From: Apostichopus japonicus
Lineage: Eukaryota > Echinodermata > Holothuroidea > Aspidochirotida > Stichopodidae
NCBI RefSeq assembly: GCF_037975245.1
Contig: NC_092577.1
Coordinates: 385,001 to 449,000 of the forward strand
Length of the DNA stretch: 64,000 nt
Reading direction: 5' to 3'
Position 1 is the first letter of the stretch, and the number at the start of each line of letters is the position of its first letter. This document shows, in pieces, positions 35,101-50,100 of this stretch. The notes beneath the pieces were generated by a model that saw nothing but the letters and a program-made list of their open reading frames with translations, ran no database searches and had not been told where the DNA came from. Position numbers and translations under genes: made by a program.

Positions 35101-38100
35101 TCTCTTAGTGACAATATAGATACATTGGTTGGTAACTACTACTGTTGACTAAGATGTTGTAACATCTCTTGTTACATTGGCTACATGGCACATTTACAAC
35201 ATATACTTACAGGTTACATCATCAGCTGGAATCTCACAAGATAACAATACACTGTTACATCGCTTACATCACATCGTTACATTGGTTACATGACACCTTT
35301 ACCACACTGTTGCACCACACCATTACCACACCATTACACCACATCATTGCATGACACTTATTGCACCACACTGTTGCATCACACCATTGCATCACATCGT
35401 TTTACCAACCGTTGCACCAAACCGTTGCACCACACCGTTGCACCAACCTTTGCACCACACCCTTACACCACACCATTGCATCACACCGTTGCATCACACC
35501 ACTGCATCACACTGTTGCATCACACCATTGCATCACACCCACTGCTACACCACACCGTTGCATCACACCGTTGCATCACACCATTGCATCACACCATTGC
35601 ACACACCCACTGCTACACCACACCGTTGCACAACAACGTTACACCACACCGTTGCACCACACCGTTGCATTACAACGTTGCACCACAGGAAATCATTGAT
35701 AAATTGAAATAAATAAAGGAAAGCTTTTTTGAACGTCCATGTGGTAATGTCATCAAGATAAGGAAGATCTATACAAGATATTGAAATGATCAATCAATCA
35801 ATGATTGATTGATTGATTGAAATGTTCTTAAAGTTGATAACTTACTAATGCAGCTCTATCTAGCTGCCTAGAGTGCATGGCATCAATGTTCTTAAAGTTG
35901 ATAACTTACTAATGCAGCTCTATCTAGCTGCCTAGAGTGCATGGCATCAATGTTCTTAAAGTTGATAACTTACTAATGCAGCTCTATCTAGCTGCCTAGA
36001 GTGCATGGCATCAATGTTCTTAAAGTTGATAACTTACTAATGCAGCTCCATCTAGCTGCCTAGAGTGCATGGCATCAATGTTCTCAGCACTTCTAATAAC
36101 TGCATCTAGTAACAACACATTTCTTGCTGCCTGCTGGACTATCTGAGGATCTTTTTGAGCCATTGCAATCATTTTTCCGGACCGAAGTTCCTTCAATAAA
36201 GTGAACCAGCTGTTCCTCTCGGATTTCAAGTTGGCTTCAAAGGGAGGAACACTCTCATCTGTTGTTGAGAAATAAAACACAATTAAAAGATGAGGAATAA
36301 TGAAGACACACTGCCAAGCTTGACTATTCTGAAGGGAATAATTCATGCAGTTATTGTATCACAATGTTATGCAGAATGGACAGTTAGCTACACAAGTCCA
36401 TAGATGCAGAGCAGTATTTTACAAAGTATTTTACATAGAGACTGTTGTATATTTTACAAAGAGAGTAAAAGCAGTATTTTACAAAGAGACCGTTGTATAT
36501 TATAAGAGACAAGAATTCAGGGCCTCAAAAACTGCCCTACACAATTTGAAAACTAAACATTTCCTATTATCTGCACCATTATATAGAAAAATGAATTATG
36601 TTAGAGATTATTAAGAGTTCGGATCATACCATGACTGAGGATTCTAAGGGAAGGCACCGTCCCGAGAACAGAGAGATAATCAGACTTCTCAATGTTTTTA
36701 ATGTTGTTGATTCGAATGACCTCACAGTATTCATTTCTACCACCCGTCAAGAAAAAAACCCTGAAAAGGAATGGAATACAAAATATCACATCATAGGAGG
36801 ACAAGGCCTTGATAGGAGGACACTGAAGTAATACCTTGCTATAGGCCACGTAAGAATATTAATAAGTCCCCTGTAAAAAAATTATTAAGTCCCCGTAGGT
36901 CTCCATTTAATTAAATATGTCCCTCACAAACAAATCACACAAGTGTCCCATGTAAACATATGAAAAATGTCCCCATTTGCATATCAAATATGACCACAAT
37001 ATTAATATCAAATCTATCCCCTGTAAGCATATTATTTATGTCACCTTAAGCATATTAAATATGTCCCTTTAAAGCATATAAAATCGGTCCCACATTTGCA
37101 TACTAAATATGTCGTACATATGCATATTAACTATGTGTCACATATGCATATCAAATATGTAACCTTTAAGCATATTAAATATGTCCCATTAAAGCATGCT
37201 AAAATTTGTCCCCTTAAAGCATATTAAATGTTTCCCAAATATGCATTCTAAATATTTCACCAGCACATTTCAAATTTCCACTGTAAGCATATTAAATATG
37301 TAAGAGATCCAGATCTTAATAGTCACTATTTAAGAAAACTCTTGTTATGGTATGGTATTGGATTGAATTGGTACCCCTTCAGTCCTGGACAATCTATCAG
37401 CTGTTTCAAATCAATCTGATAGTGATTTTCTTTCTTACAGAATTGTTGAAATATTTATTCAAAACTTTAATTTGTTGTCTGAGTCATAAGTACTGAAGAC
37501 CACCCACAGCAAAAAATATGATCATCTACACATGAGTACTTATCTTTGCTTGTGTTCCATTCAGCTTTGCAACTTCAATACTATTGCTTGTAAATTAAGT
37601 TGGTCATGAAAACTAAACAGTATGCTACAAATTTCATATCCACAAATTAGCATTATGAATATGGGTGGCATATAAACAAAGAAAGCATTGTTAAATGGTA
37701 GTGTAATCTGAAGCTAGTGGTCAAAAACTACCGATGGTATTGAAGTTCTTCAAAGCAAAATGTAAATATTTATTATTATATGGACCCATTATTAATCCAC
37801 TTGTTGTGACATTAAGTTTGGCTGACTACTCACCTTTTATCAGTCATTACCAGTCTACCAGTGCCATGGGCAGACTTTATTAAGCAAGACAGCTTCAATA
37901 CACTCTCTGTGTTGTCAAGGTGATCCTCATAGAAGGACAGAGGAACTAACTTGACTACTCACCTTTTATCAGTCATTATCAGTCTACCAGTGCCATGGGC
38001 AGACTTTATTAAGCAAGACAGCTTCAATACACTCTCTGTGTTGTCAAGGTGATCCTCATAGAAGGACAGAGGAACTTACTTGACTACTCACCTTTTATCA

Positions 38101-41100
38101 GTCATTACCAGTCTACCAGTGCCATGGGCAGACTTTATCAAGCAAGACAGCTTCAATACACTCTCTGTGTTGTCAAGGTGATCCTCATAGAAGGACAGGG
38201 GAACTAACTTGACCTCCTCATCAGCCTCTTTCCAAGCATTAAGAAAATGCAGAAATGTAACAGCATCCAGAACTGAAAATAAAAACATGAAATTTATTTG
38301 GAGTAAACCAAGGGTAAAGATCAATTTTCTAAGATAATTACCTCTTGTTAAACTCCTTTTCTAAGATAAGAACCTGGTGGTAACTCCGTTTCTAAGATAA
38401 TTACCTGGTGTTAACTCTTTTTCTAACATAAAGACTTGGTGTTAACATAATAATATCATGAGAGAGAATGTAAAGGCATCTTTGTTCTTTGCGTAAATAT
38501 CTGTAAACCATTCATTGAAAACACAAACTTGAGTATCCTGGTTATAGAAATTTGATCTTAATTGCTACGATTACATTTGATGATCTTCTATTTTAACATT
38601 TTACCTGTCTGGCCAGCAGTGAGAGCTTTGAAGAGCCTTTCTATGACAGCCACATCAATAGCAATCTCATGGAGTTGGATGCGTGTTGTAAACTCTGGTA
38701 GAGCTAAAATAAACAGAAGGGAGACAAGCATATTATAACACACCCAGGTATTTGAAATATTGGAAACTCTGTTAGAGCTGCAATTTATAGAAAGGTGACA
38801 AGCATAATCTTATGACAAATCCCACGTATTTGAAATCTGAAATTAATCCAGATTGCAAGCATTGCCACTGAGGATAGAACGATCTTTTGAAACAATATAT
38901 TTGCAGCACAACTGTCCGCAAACTATAGGGAGCAACACAAAGTGGGTTGCAAGAGTTTTCCAGATGTTGACAAGTTAATCTACATTTGTCAGAACTTGCG
39001 GACCAAGATCTAATAAATTATTAAGTCCATAGTCTAGGTTCGATTCCATGCATTCTGAACATCTTTAGTAACAATCGCATTTCAATTGACCTGCTACTAA
39101 TATGGGTTGTGGGTCTTAAGCTAGGTTCACGATTCTTAATACAACAATATGTTGTTTAAGCTGACTAGAATCCTGACTTACTGAAAGTAGCATTTGGTTC
39201 TGGTATCAAGTCCTCTAGTGATATGGGTATAGGTCTTAGCCTAGGCTGCTTCCCTATCAGCTTCTGAATGTCAGGATGTTTGTGTAATTCTCTGCCTTGC
39301 AATTGATTTATTTCATCTTCTGTCAGTTTCCCGAGGCGATCAGCAATGAGTCTAGCAAAGAATCAAAATAACAAAGTCAGGTTGATTCAGTTCATAATAG
39401 AAAAATAACACTCGCAATAATTAACCAGCATGTTTAAGTAGATATAAACCTAAAATGTTGATGTTAAAATAATATCAACATCCTCTAACTGAGGAAAATA
39501 CTTCATGATTATTTAGTCATTTTAATGAATGATCAAATCTTTCATATGAGTCACAGGGAAATAGAAAATATTTTGACCATAGGTGACATAACATATGTTT
39601 GGTCTTTCTATCTGTCTTTGAGGAAACACAGATAACCTTTGACATGTATACCAATACCCTTTCTGCAAAGGACCTTAATTTAGCATTAAATTAATTAGTA
39701 CTTTAATAGCTCTTTCTGGTATTAGGTTTAGTTGGAAGTAGGGTTAAATGTTCCCTTTAAAACTTACTCAAGCGGTAAAATGGACATATCTGTCGAGAAT
39801 AACCTGTGGAAGTCATTTAGGCCATCAACTGTTTTGTAGCAGGCTATATGTAGCATACCTCGCATATACAAGTATGAAGCCCGGACACTAGGCAAACCAG
39901 ACTTCTGTAATAACAAAATGTATGCAAATGTTTAGCATCCAATTATAAAAGCCATATTCAACATTTAGTCATGCACATTGCAATAACATAAATCATTTTT
40001 GTCATGTAACAAATAAAATTGTTCTAAATGTGTTCAGCCTGCATGCATGGTGCTGGGATGCCTAGTGTGTTCAGCCTGTATAATGCTGGGATGTGTAGTG
40101 TATGTGTGGCTCACAATTAGCAAGTTAGGCTTACATCTATCATCTGATCATTTCAAATGATGTAATAATGGGGGTTTTTTTTGCAGTTACCTGCCTGATG
40201 TTTAGGATTCTGATACAAATAACCAAATCATAAACTATTGTAAAGCTTGGAACAGCAAGTTCTATTGGTCTAAACACTAAATGTTTTCATGCTGTGAAAT
40301 GGTTGAGGCCTACATCTATAATGATCATTCAAATGATTATTCTTTTCAGTGACCTGCCTAGTAACACCTGCCTAGCAACACCTGCCTAGCAACACCTGCC
40401 TAGTAACACCTGCCTAGTAACAGAGTAACATCAAATCTAGCTTCACTTTAACTAATAGTCTTTCAGTACTGTCATTACATCAAATCTGAATGATGGCTGT
40501 TTAGGATATAGTTTCATTTTATGGTTGGATACTGTTACCATGCATTCTACAACTACTTCATTTAAAAGGGAATTTCTTTTTCATTGGGATGGTGATGACC
40601 TTTGGCCATCTTTATTGCTTCAGTAATTCAACATTTAATTAGAACACCAAGTGATCCCAATACAAGCAGTCATACACACATGTTGATACACAAGAAAAAC
40701 CCAAAGCAGTAAAACCAACTAAATGAAGCTAATAATGAATCCTCTGGTTGTTTGCAATAAGAACATAAGTTATAAAATAAGTTATGTAATGAGCTGCTGG
40801 TGTCACTTGGTAGAAAATTATAAAACATGAAAGATTTGACTGAAGATCGTTGTTTACCTCTATTTCATCGTTGAGCATCTGGATACAAGTCTGAAAGTAG
40901 GAGTGTCCTACAAAAAAAGATCATAATAAAAAATAATTAGTTACATATTTAAATTTATTAGGAAGTGAAAGTTAACGTTCTCAGTATTTAAATCAGGGAT
41001 ATATCTGACTGACCACACCCTCACATCCACACCATCATGTCCACACCATCATGACCACACCCAGAAACCACACCATCATGTCCACACTCTCAAATCCACA

Positions 41101-44100
41101 CCCAAAAACCACATCATCATGTCTACACCCTCACATCAACACCCAGAAACCAGACCATCATGTCTACACCCTCATATCTACACCCAGATACCACACATCA
41201 TGATCACACCCTCATATCCACACCATCATGTCCACACTACCATGACCACACCCAGAAACCACGCCATCTTGTCCACACCATCACATACACACCCATGAAC
41301 CACATCATCATGTCCAGACCAACACATCCACACCCAGAAACCACAACATCATATCCACACAATCACATCCACAACCCAGAAACCACTTCCTCAAGTCCAC
41401 ATCCTCTTAACCACACCATCATGACCACACCAGCACATCCACACCCTCTTAACCACACCATCATGTCCACACCATCACATCCACAACCCAGAAACCACAC
41501 CATAAAGTCCACACCATCACATGTACACCCAGAAACCACACCATAAAGTCCACACTATCACATCCACACCCAGAAACCACACCATAAAGTCCACACAATC
41601 ACATCCACAACCCAGAAACCACACCATAAAGTCCACACCATTACATCCACACCCAGAAACCACACATTTGTGCTGACACAAGGTCTTGCACAACTCTGAC
41701 TTTTTCAACACTAATGTCATTTGTAGCCATACTCTCGGTTTAGGCTGATGCTGTCATTCAAGAAAACATTATTCTAATCTCCTGTACAAGGGATGTCATT
41801 GTACATGACTTTGGCACCATCCTATTGTCAGAAAGCATATATGCTGATTATACAGTACAGTAGAACAACTGCAGTCATTATAAAGTAGGACAACTGCAGT
41901 CAATATTTATAATTAAGAGAATGAAACTGATATCATCATAACTATATTAATAAACTCACCATCCATAAAATCCATAAAGTTAGGTAGCTGAAATGTAGTT
42001 GTGTGCTCAATTTGTGACTGTCGTTTAGAGCTTCCTTGAGTACAGCTAATGCTGGAACGACGTAATCTGATCAAATAACAAAGACAGGATTAATTAATAC
42101 AGACATGGACTAAGAACAAGATCAAATTAATTCCAAGACGGGGGGGGGGGGGGGTCTGTAACTTCAAACAATACTAACTTATTGGATGCTTCTGTCAGGG
42201 AAATAAACACAAATAGAACGTTTCTCTCAACAAAAACTGTTATTTTACTACAATGCTTAAATACTGTGCCCATATTTAATACACTATAAAATGCTGATAT
42301 ACACAATGGTCCTAGAGGCAATAAATACCTAAAACAATGATTCTTTTATGAATATTTATGTTTCACCATGAATATTCATAAAGAACAATTACTGTAATGA
42401 TGATGAAGCTCTGTATTGAAACAAATGGACTAAGATGACCACATAATACTGTAGTATTAATTAAATAATTGATTGTTTGTAAAATTAAGTTTCCAGCTCT
42501 CTGTCAAACTTGGCTCAAAGTTGTCTCATTTGATCTTCCATTATCTTTAGAGAATAAATTAGAAGTTTGTACACAGTGCCAGAAATATGGGTGCATTCAT
42601 GATACAAGCCTACACTGCTGACAGAGAGTAGCCACTAGCTCAATCAATTACATGGTAAAACCCTACACTGCTGGCTAAGAATAACCACTAGCCCAATCGA
42701 TTACATATGGTACAACCCTTGGAGTACCCTGGTTACAATAGTTGCAACACAGAACCCAACCCCTACACTGGTTACACCTTTCAGAACACTGGTTAGTGGT
42801 TACATGATACAACCCTCCTAGTACAATTGTTGCACTCTATAACCTGTCAGTACATTGGTGCTTGATACAACAATTCCAGTATGTTGGTTGCCAAATTCTC
42901 AATGCTTGTTCTAGTCCCACAATACCTTTCTAGATGTTTCATTTTGACATAGGTCTTATTGTTGTGAACTACATGGATATCTATCAGCTGATTAGGATTT
43001 TGGGAGATAAGGCAAACACCAAATCACCCATTGTTTTATTACATATTATAGCATATTACCTTCCCTGGTCAGTCTGGACATATCACCCATTGTTATATTA
43101 CATATTAAAGCATATTACCTTCCCTGGTCAGTCTGGACATATCACCCATTGTTATTTTACATATTATAGCATACTACCTGGTCAGTCTGGACAAATCACC
43201 CATTGTTATATTACATATTAAAGCATATTACCTTCCCTGGTCAGTCTGGACATATCACCCATTGTTATTTTACATATTATAGCATACTACCTGGTCAGTC
43301 TGGACAAATCACCCATTGTTTTATTACATATTATAGCATATTACCTTCCCTGGTCAGTCTGGACATATCAACCATTGTTATAATACATATTCTAACATAT
43401 TACCTTCCTTGGTCAGTCTGGACATATCACCCATTGTTTTATTACATATTATAGCATATTACCTTCCCTGGTCAGTCTGAACATATCAACCATTGTTATA
43501 TTACATATTAAAGCATATTACCTTCCCTGGTCAGTCTGGACATATCACCCATTTTTATATTACATATTCTAGCATATTACCTTATGGTCAGTCTGGACAT
43601 ATCACCCATTGTTATATTACATATTATAGCATATTACCTTCCCTGGTCAGTCTGGACATATCACCCATTGTTATATTACATATTCTAGCATATTACCTTC
43701 CCTGGTCAGCCGGAGCGGTTATAGAACCTTGCAGGATTGGTCGTATTCTCTTCTCAACCTGAGTATAGTAGTCATTCTTCTTGTTCAGACGATCTTCCAG
43801 GAATGGCTTAAAGATGTCTAACTTGAACATCTACGTATACAAATAGACAGAATGGCATTAAGACTACTCCCACTATTAACATTATCATTTGTTATTTCAA
43901 TTATCATCATCACTAATATAGGTCTACTCTAGACACATTATATATATTATATAACTCAATTGGCAGTAGTATATAGTCAGGGAGTGATTAAGACGCTATA
44001 AAGGTTTGTCTCATGTAACATACTACAGTTCAGAGGTAAACAACTTATTCATCTTTCCAATCGAATAGGAGTTTGACCATTTTGGTTAGCATTTTGGCAT

Positions 44101-47100
44101 GCACTTCCATGGTTCAATTCTCTCGTTATACCTTCAGAGATTTACCAACAAATCTTTAAACAAAGATGGATCCTACAGAACAGCCTAACACAGGTACTGT
44201 CAACTAATCTGCTAACCACATCATCTATGGTTCTGAGGTTGGCTGTGGCTATCCCTGTAGACTGCCAAGGGCAACTAGATGTCTCCTGTACATAGACAGT
44301 AATGTAACTAGGTGTCCCCTACAGACACTTAATGACAAGACACTGTCCCTTGTAGACAGAGAAGAATGTTTACTAGATGTCTCCTGTACATAGACAGTAA
44401 TGTAATTACGTGTCCCCTACAGACACTTAATGACAAGACACTGTCCCTTGTAGACAGACAAGAATGTTTACTAGATGTCTCCTGTACATAGACAGTAATG
44501 TAACTAGGTATCCCCTACAGACAATTAATGACAAGACACTGTCCCTTGTAGACAGAGAAGAATGTTTACTAGATGTCTCCTGTACATAGACAGTAATGTA
44601 ATTAGGTGTCCCCTACAGACACTTAATGACAAGACACTGTCCCTTGTAGACAGACAAGAATGTTTACTAGATGTCTCCTGTACATAGACAGTAATGTAAC
44701 TAGGTATCCCCTACAGACAATTAATGACAAGACACTGTCCCTTGTAGACAGAGAAGAATGTTTACTAGATGTCTCATGTACATAGACAGTAATGTAACTA
44801 GGTGTCCTCTACAGACAATTAATGACAAGACACTGTCCCTTGTAGACAGAGAAGAATGATTACTAGATGTCTCCTGTACATAGACAGTAATGTAATTACG
44901 TGTCCCCTACAGACAATTAATGACAAGACACTGTCCCTTGTAGACAGAGAAGAATGTTTACTAGATGTCTCATGTACATAGACAGTAATGTAACTAGGTG
45001 TCCTCTACAGACAATTAATGACAAGACACTGTCCCTTGTAGACAGAGAAGAATGATTACTAGATGTCTCCTGTACATAGACAGTAATGTAACTAGGTATC
45101 CCCTACAGACACTTAATGACAAGACACTGTCCCTTGTAGACAGAGAAGAATGTTTACTAGATGTCTCCTGTACATAGACAGTAATGTAATTACGTGTCCC
45201 CTACAGACACTTAATGACAAGACACTGTCCCTTGTAGACAGAGAAGAATGTTTACTAGATGTCTCCTGTACATAGACAGTAATGTAACTAGGTGTCCCCT
45301 ACAGACACTTAATGACAAGACACTGTCCCTTGTAGACAGAGAAGAATGTTTACTAGATGTCTCCTGTACATAGACAGTAATGTAACTAGGTGTCCCCTAC
45401 AGACACTTAATGACAAGACACTGTCCCTTGTAGACAGAGAAGAATGTTTACTAGATGTCTCCTGTACATAGACAGTAATGTAATTACGTGTCCCCTACAG
45501 ACACTTAATGACAAGACACTGTCCCTTGTAGACAGAGAAGAATGTTTACTAGATGTCTCCTGTACATAGACAGTAATGTAACTAGGTGTCCCCTACAGAC
45601 ACTTAATGACAAGACACTGTCCCTTGTAGACAGAGAAGAATGTTTACTAGATGTCTCCTGTACATAGACAGTAATGTAATTACGTGTCCCCTACAGACAA
45701 TTAATGACAAGACACTGTCCCTTGTAGACAGAGAAGAATGTTTACTAGATGTCTCCTGTACATAGACAGTAATGTAATTACGTGTCCCCTACAGACACTT
45801 AATGACAAGACACTGTCCCTTGTAGACAGAGAAGAATGTTTACTAGATGTCTCCTGTACATAGACAGTAATGTAACTAGGTATCCCCTACAGACAATTAA
45901 TGACAAGACACTGTCCCTTGTAGACAGAGAAGAATGATTACTAGATGTCTCCTGTACATAGACAGTAATGTAATTACGTGTCCCCTACAGACACTTAATG
46001 ACAAGACACTGTCCCTTGTAGACAGAGAAGAATGTTTACTAGATGTCTCCTGTACATAGACAGTAATGTAATTACGTGTCCCCTACAGACACTTAATGAC
46101 AAGACACTGTCCCTTGTAGACAGAGAAGAATGTTTACTAGATGTCTCCTGTACATAGACAGTAATGTAACTAGGTGTCCCCTACAGACAATTAATGACAA
46201 GACACTGTCCCTTGTAGACAGAGAAGAATGTTTACTAGATGTCTCCTGTACATAGACAGTAATGTAATTACGTGTCCCCTACAGACACTTAATGACAAGA
46301 CACTGTCCCTTGTAGACAGAGAAGAATGTTTACTAGATGTCTCCTGTACATAGACAGTAATGTAACTAGGTGTCCCCTACAGACAATTAATGACAAGACA
46401 CTGTCCCTTGTAGACAGAGAAGAATGTTTACTAGATGTCTCCTGTACATAGACAGTAATGTAACTAGGTGTCCCCTACAGACAATTAACGACAAGACACT
46501 GTCCCTTGTAGACAGAGAAGAATGATTACTAGATGTCTCCTGTACATAGACAGTAATGTAACTAGGTGTCCCCTACAGACACTTAATGACAAGACACTGT
46601 CCCTTGTAGACAGAGAAGAATGTTTACTAGATGTCTCCTGTACATAGACAGTAATGTAATTACGTGTCCCCTACAGACACTTAATGACAAGACACTGTCC
46701 CTTGTAGACAGACAAGAATGTTTACTAGATGTCTCCTGTACATAGACAGTAATGTAACTAGGTATCCCCTACAGACAATTAATGACAAGACACTGTCCCT
46801 TGTAGACAGAGAAGAATGTTTACTAGATGTCTCCTGTACATAGACAGTAATGTAATTACGTGTCCCCTACAGACACTTAATGACAAGACACTGTCCCTTG
46901 TAGACAGACAAGAATGTTTACTAGATGTCTCCTGTACATAGACAGTAATGTAACTAGGTATCCCCTACAGACAATTAATGACAAGACACTGTCCCTTGTA
47001 GACAGAGAAGAATGTTTACTAGATGTCTCATGTACATAGACAGTAATGTAACTAGGTGTCCTCTACAGACAATTAATGACAAGACACTGTCCCTTGTAGA

Positions 47101-50100
47101 CAGAGAAGAATGATTACTAGATGTCTCCTGTACATAGACAGTAATGTAATTACGTGTCCCCTACAGACAATTAATGACAAGACACTGTCCCTTGTAGACA
47201 GAGAAGAATGTTTACTAGATGTCTCATGTACATAGACAGTAATGTAACTAGGTGTCCTCTACAGACAATTAATGACAAGACACTGTCCCTTGTAGACAGA
47301 GAAGAATGATTACTAGATGTCTCCTGTACATAGACAGTAATGTAACTAGGTATCCCCTACAGACACTTAATGACAAGACACTGTCCCTTGTAGACAGAGA
47401 AGAATGTTTACTAGATGTCTCCTGTACATAGACAGTAATGTAATTACGTGTCCCCTACAGACACTTAATGACAAGACACTGTCCCTTGTAGACAGAGAAG
47501 AATGTTTACTAGATGTCTCCTGTACATAGACAGTAATGTAACTAGGTGTCCCCTACAGACACTTAATGACAAGACACTGTCCCTTGTAGACAGAGAAGAA
47601 TGTTTACTAGATGTCTCCTGTACATAGACAGTAATGTAACTAGGTGTCCCCTACAGACACTTAATGACAAGACACTGTCCCTTGTAGACAGAGAAGAATG
47701 TTTACTAGATGTCTCCTGTACATAGACAGTAATGTAATTACGTGTCCCCTACAGACACTTAATGACAAGACACTGTCCCTTGTAGACAGAGAAGAATGTT
47801 TACTAGATGTCTCCTGTACATAGACAGTAATGTAACTAGGTGTCCCCTACAGACACTTAATGACAAGACACTGTCCCTTGTAGACAGAGAAGAATGTTTA
47901 CTAGATGTCTCCTGTACATAGACAGTAATGTAATTACGTGTCCCCTACAGACAATTAATGACAAGACACTGTCCCTTGTAGACAGAGAAGAATGTTTACT
48001 AGATGTCTCCTGTACATAGACAGTAATGTAATTACGTGTCCCCTACAGACACTTAATGACAAGACACTGTCCCTTGTAGACAGAGAAGAATGTTTACTAG
48101 ATGTCTCCTGTACATAGACAGTAATGTAACTAGGTATCCCCTACAGACAATTAATGACAAGACACTGTCCCTTGTAGACAGAGAAGAATGATTACTAGAT
48201 GTCTCCTGTACATAGACAGTAATGTAATTACGTGTCCCCTACAGACACTTAATGACAAGACACTGTCCCTTGTAGACAGAGAAGAATGTTTACTAGATGT
48301 CTCCTGTACATAGACAGTAATGTAATTACGTGTCCCCTACAGACACTTAATGACAAGACACTGTCCCTTGTAGACAGAGAAGAATGTTTACTAGATGTCT
48401 CCTGTACATAGACAGTAATGTAACTAGGTGTCCCCTACAGACAATTAATGACAAGACACTGTCCCTTGTAGACAGAGAAGAATGTTTACTAGATGTCTCC
48501 TGTACATAGACAGTAATGTAATTACGTGTCCCCTACAGACACTTAATGACAAGACACTGTCCCTTGTAGACAGAGAAGAATGTTTACTAGATGTCTCCTG
48601 TACATAGACAGTAATGTAACTAGGTGTCCCCTACAGACAATTAATGACAAGACACTGTCCCTTGTAGACAGAGAAGAATGTTTACTAGATGTCTCCTGTA
48701 CATAGACAGTAATGTAACTAGGTGTCCCCTACAGACAATTAACGACAAGACACTGTCCCTTGTAGACAGAGAAGAATGATTACTAGATGTCTCCTGTACA
48801 TAGACAGTAATGTAACTAGGTGTCCTCTACAGACAATTAATGACAAGACACTGTCCCTTGTAGACAGAGAAGAATGATTACTAGATGTCTCCTGTACATA
48901 GACAGTAATGTAACTAGGTGTCCTCTACAGACAATTAATGACAAGACACTGTCCCTTGTAGACAGAGAAGAATGTTTACTAGATGTCTCCTGTAGATAGA
49001 CAGTAATGTAACTAGGTGTCCCCTACAGACAATTAATGACAAGACACTGTCCCTTGTAGACAGAGAAGAATGTTTACTAGATGTCTCCTGTACATAGACA
49101 GTAATGTAATTAGGTGTCCCCTACAGACAATTACTGACAAGACACTGTCCCTTGTAGACAGAGAAGAATGTTTACTAGATGTCTCCTGTACATAGACAGT
49201 AATGTAACTAGGTGTCCCCTACAGACAAATAATGACAAGACACTGTCCCTTGTAGACAGAGAAGAATGATTACTAGATGTCTCCTGTACATAGACAGTAA
49301 TGTAATTAGGTGTCCCCTACAGACACTTAATGACAAGACACTGTCCCTTGTAGACAGAGAAGAATGTTTACTAGATGTCTCCTGTACATAGACAGTAATG
49401 TAATTACGTGTCCCCTACAGACACTTAATGACAAGACACTGTCCCTTGTAGACAGAGAAGAATGTTTACTAGATGTCTCCTGTAGATAGACAGTAATGTA
49501 ATTAGGTGTCCCCTACAGACACTTAATGACAAGACACTGTCCCTTGTAGACAGAGAAGAATGTTTACTAGATGTCTCCTGTACATAGACAGTAATGTAAC
49601 TAGGTGTCCTCTACAGACAATTAATGACAAGACACTGTCCCTTGTAGACAGAGAAGAATGTTTACTAGATGTCTCCTGTACATAGACAGTAATGTAACTA
49701 GGTGTCCCCTACAGACACTTAATGACAAGACACTGTCCCTTGTAGACAGAGAAGAATGTTTACTAGATGTCTCCTGTACATAGACAGTAATGTAATTAGG
49801 TGTCCCCTACAGACAATTAATGACAAGACACTGTCCCTTGTAGACAGAGAAGAATGTTTACTAGATGTCTCCTGTACATAGACAGTAATGTAACTAGGTG
49901 TCCCCTACAGACAATTAATGACAAGACACTGTCCCTTGTAGACAGAGAAGAATGTTTACTAGATGTCTCCTGTAGATAGACAGTAATGTAATTAGGTGTC
50001 CCCTACAGACAATTAATGACAAGACACTGTCCCTTGTAGACAGAGAAGAATGTTTACTAGATGTCTCCTGTAGATAGACAGTAATGTAATTAGGTGTCCC

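Noticed and set aside
35169-35712. Overlapping 112-140-codon His/Thr-rich plus-strand reading frames
   Set aside because: All three frames are open only because the CACACC-type repeat lacks stop codons; no start context, splice sites or family features.
41160-41546. 128-codon Pro/His/Thr-rich frame
   Set aside because: Translation of the CA-rich intronic minisatellite.
42934-43762. Plus-strand frames repeating ITFPGQSGHITHCY-type peptides
   Set aside because: They are the antisense of the 59-bp exon-8/donor array.
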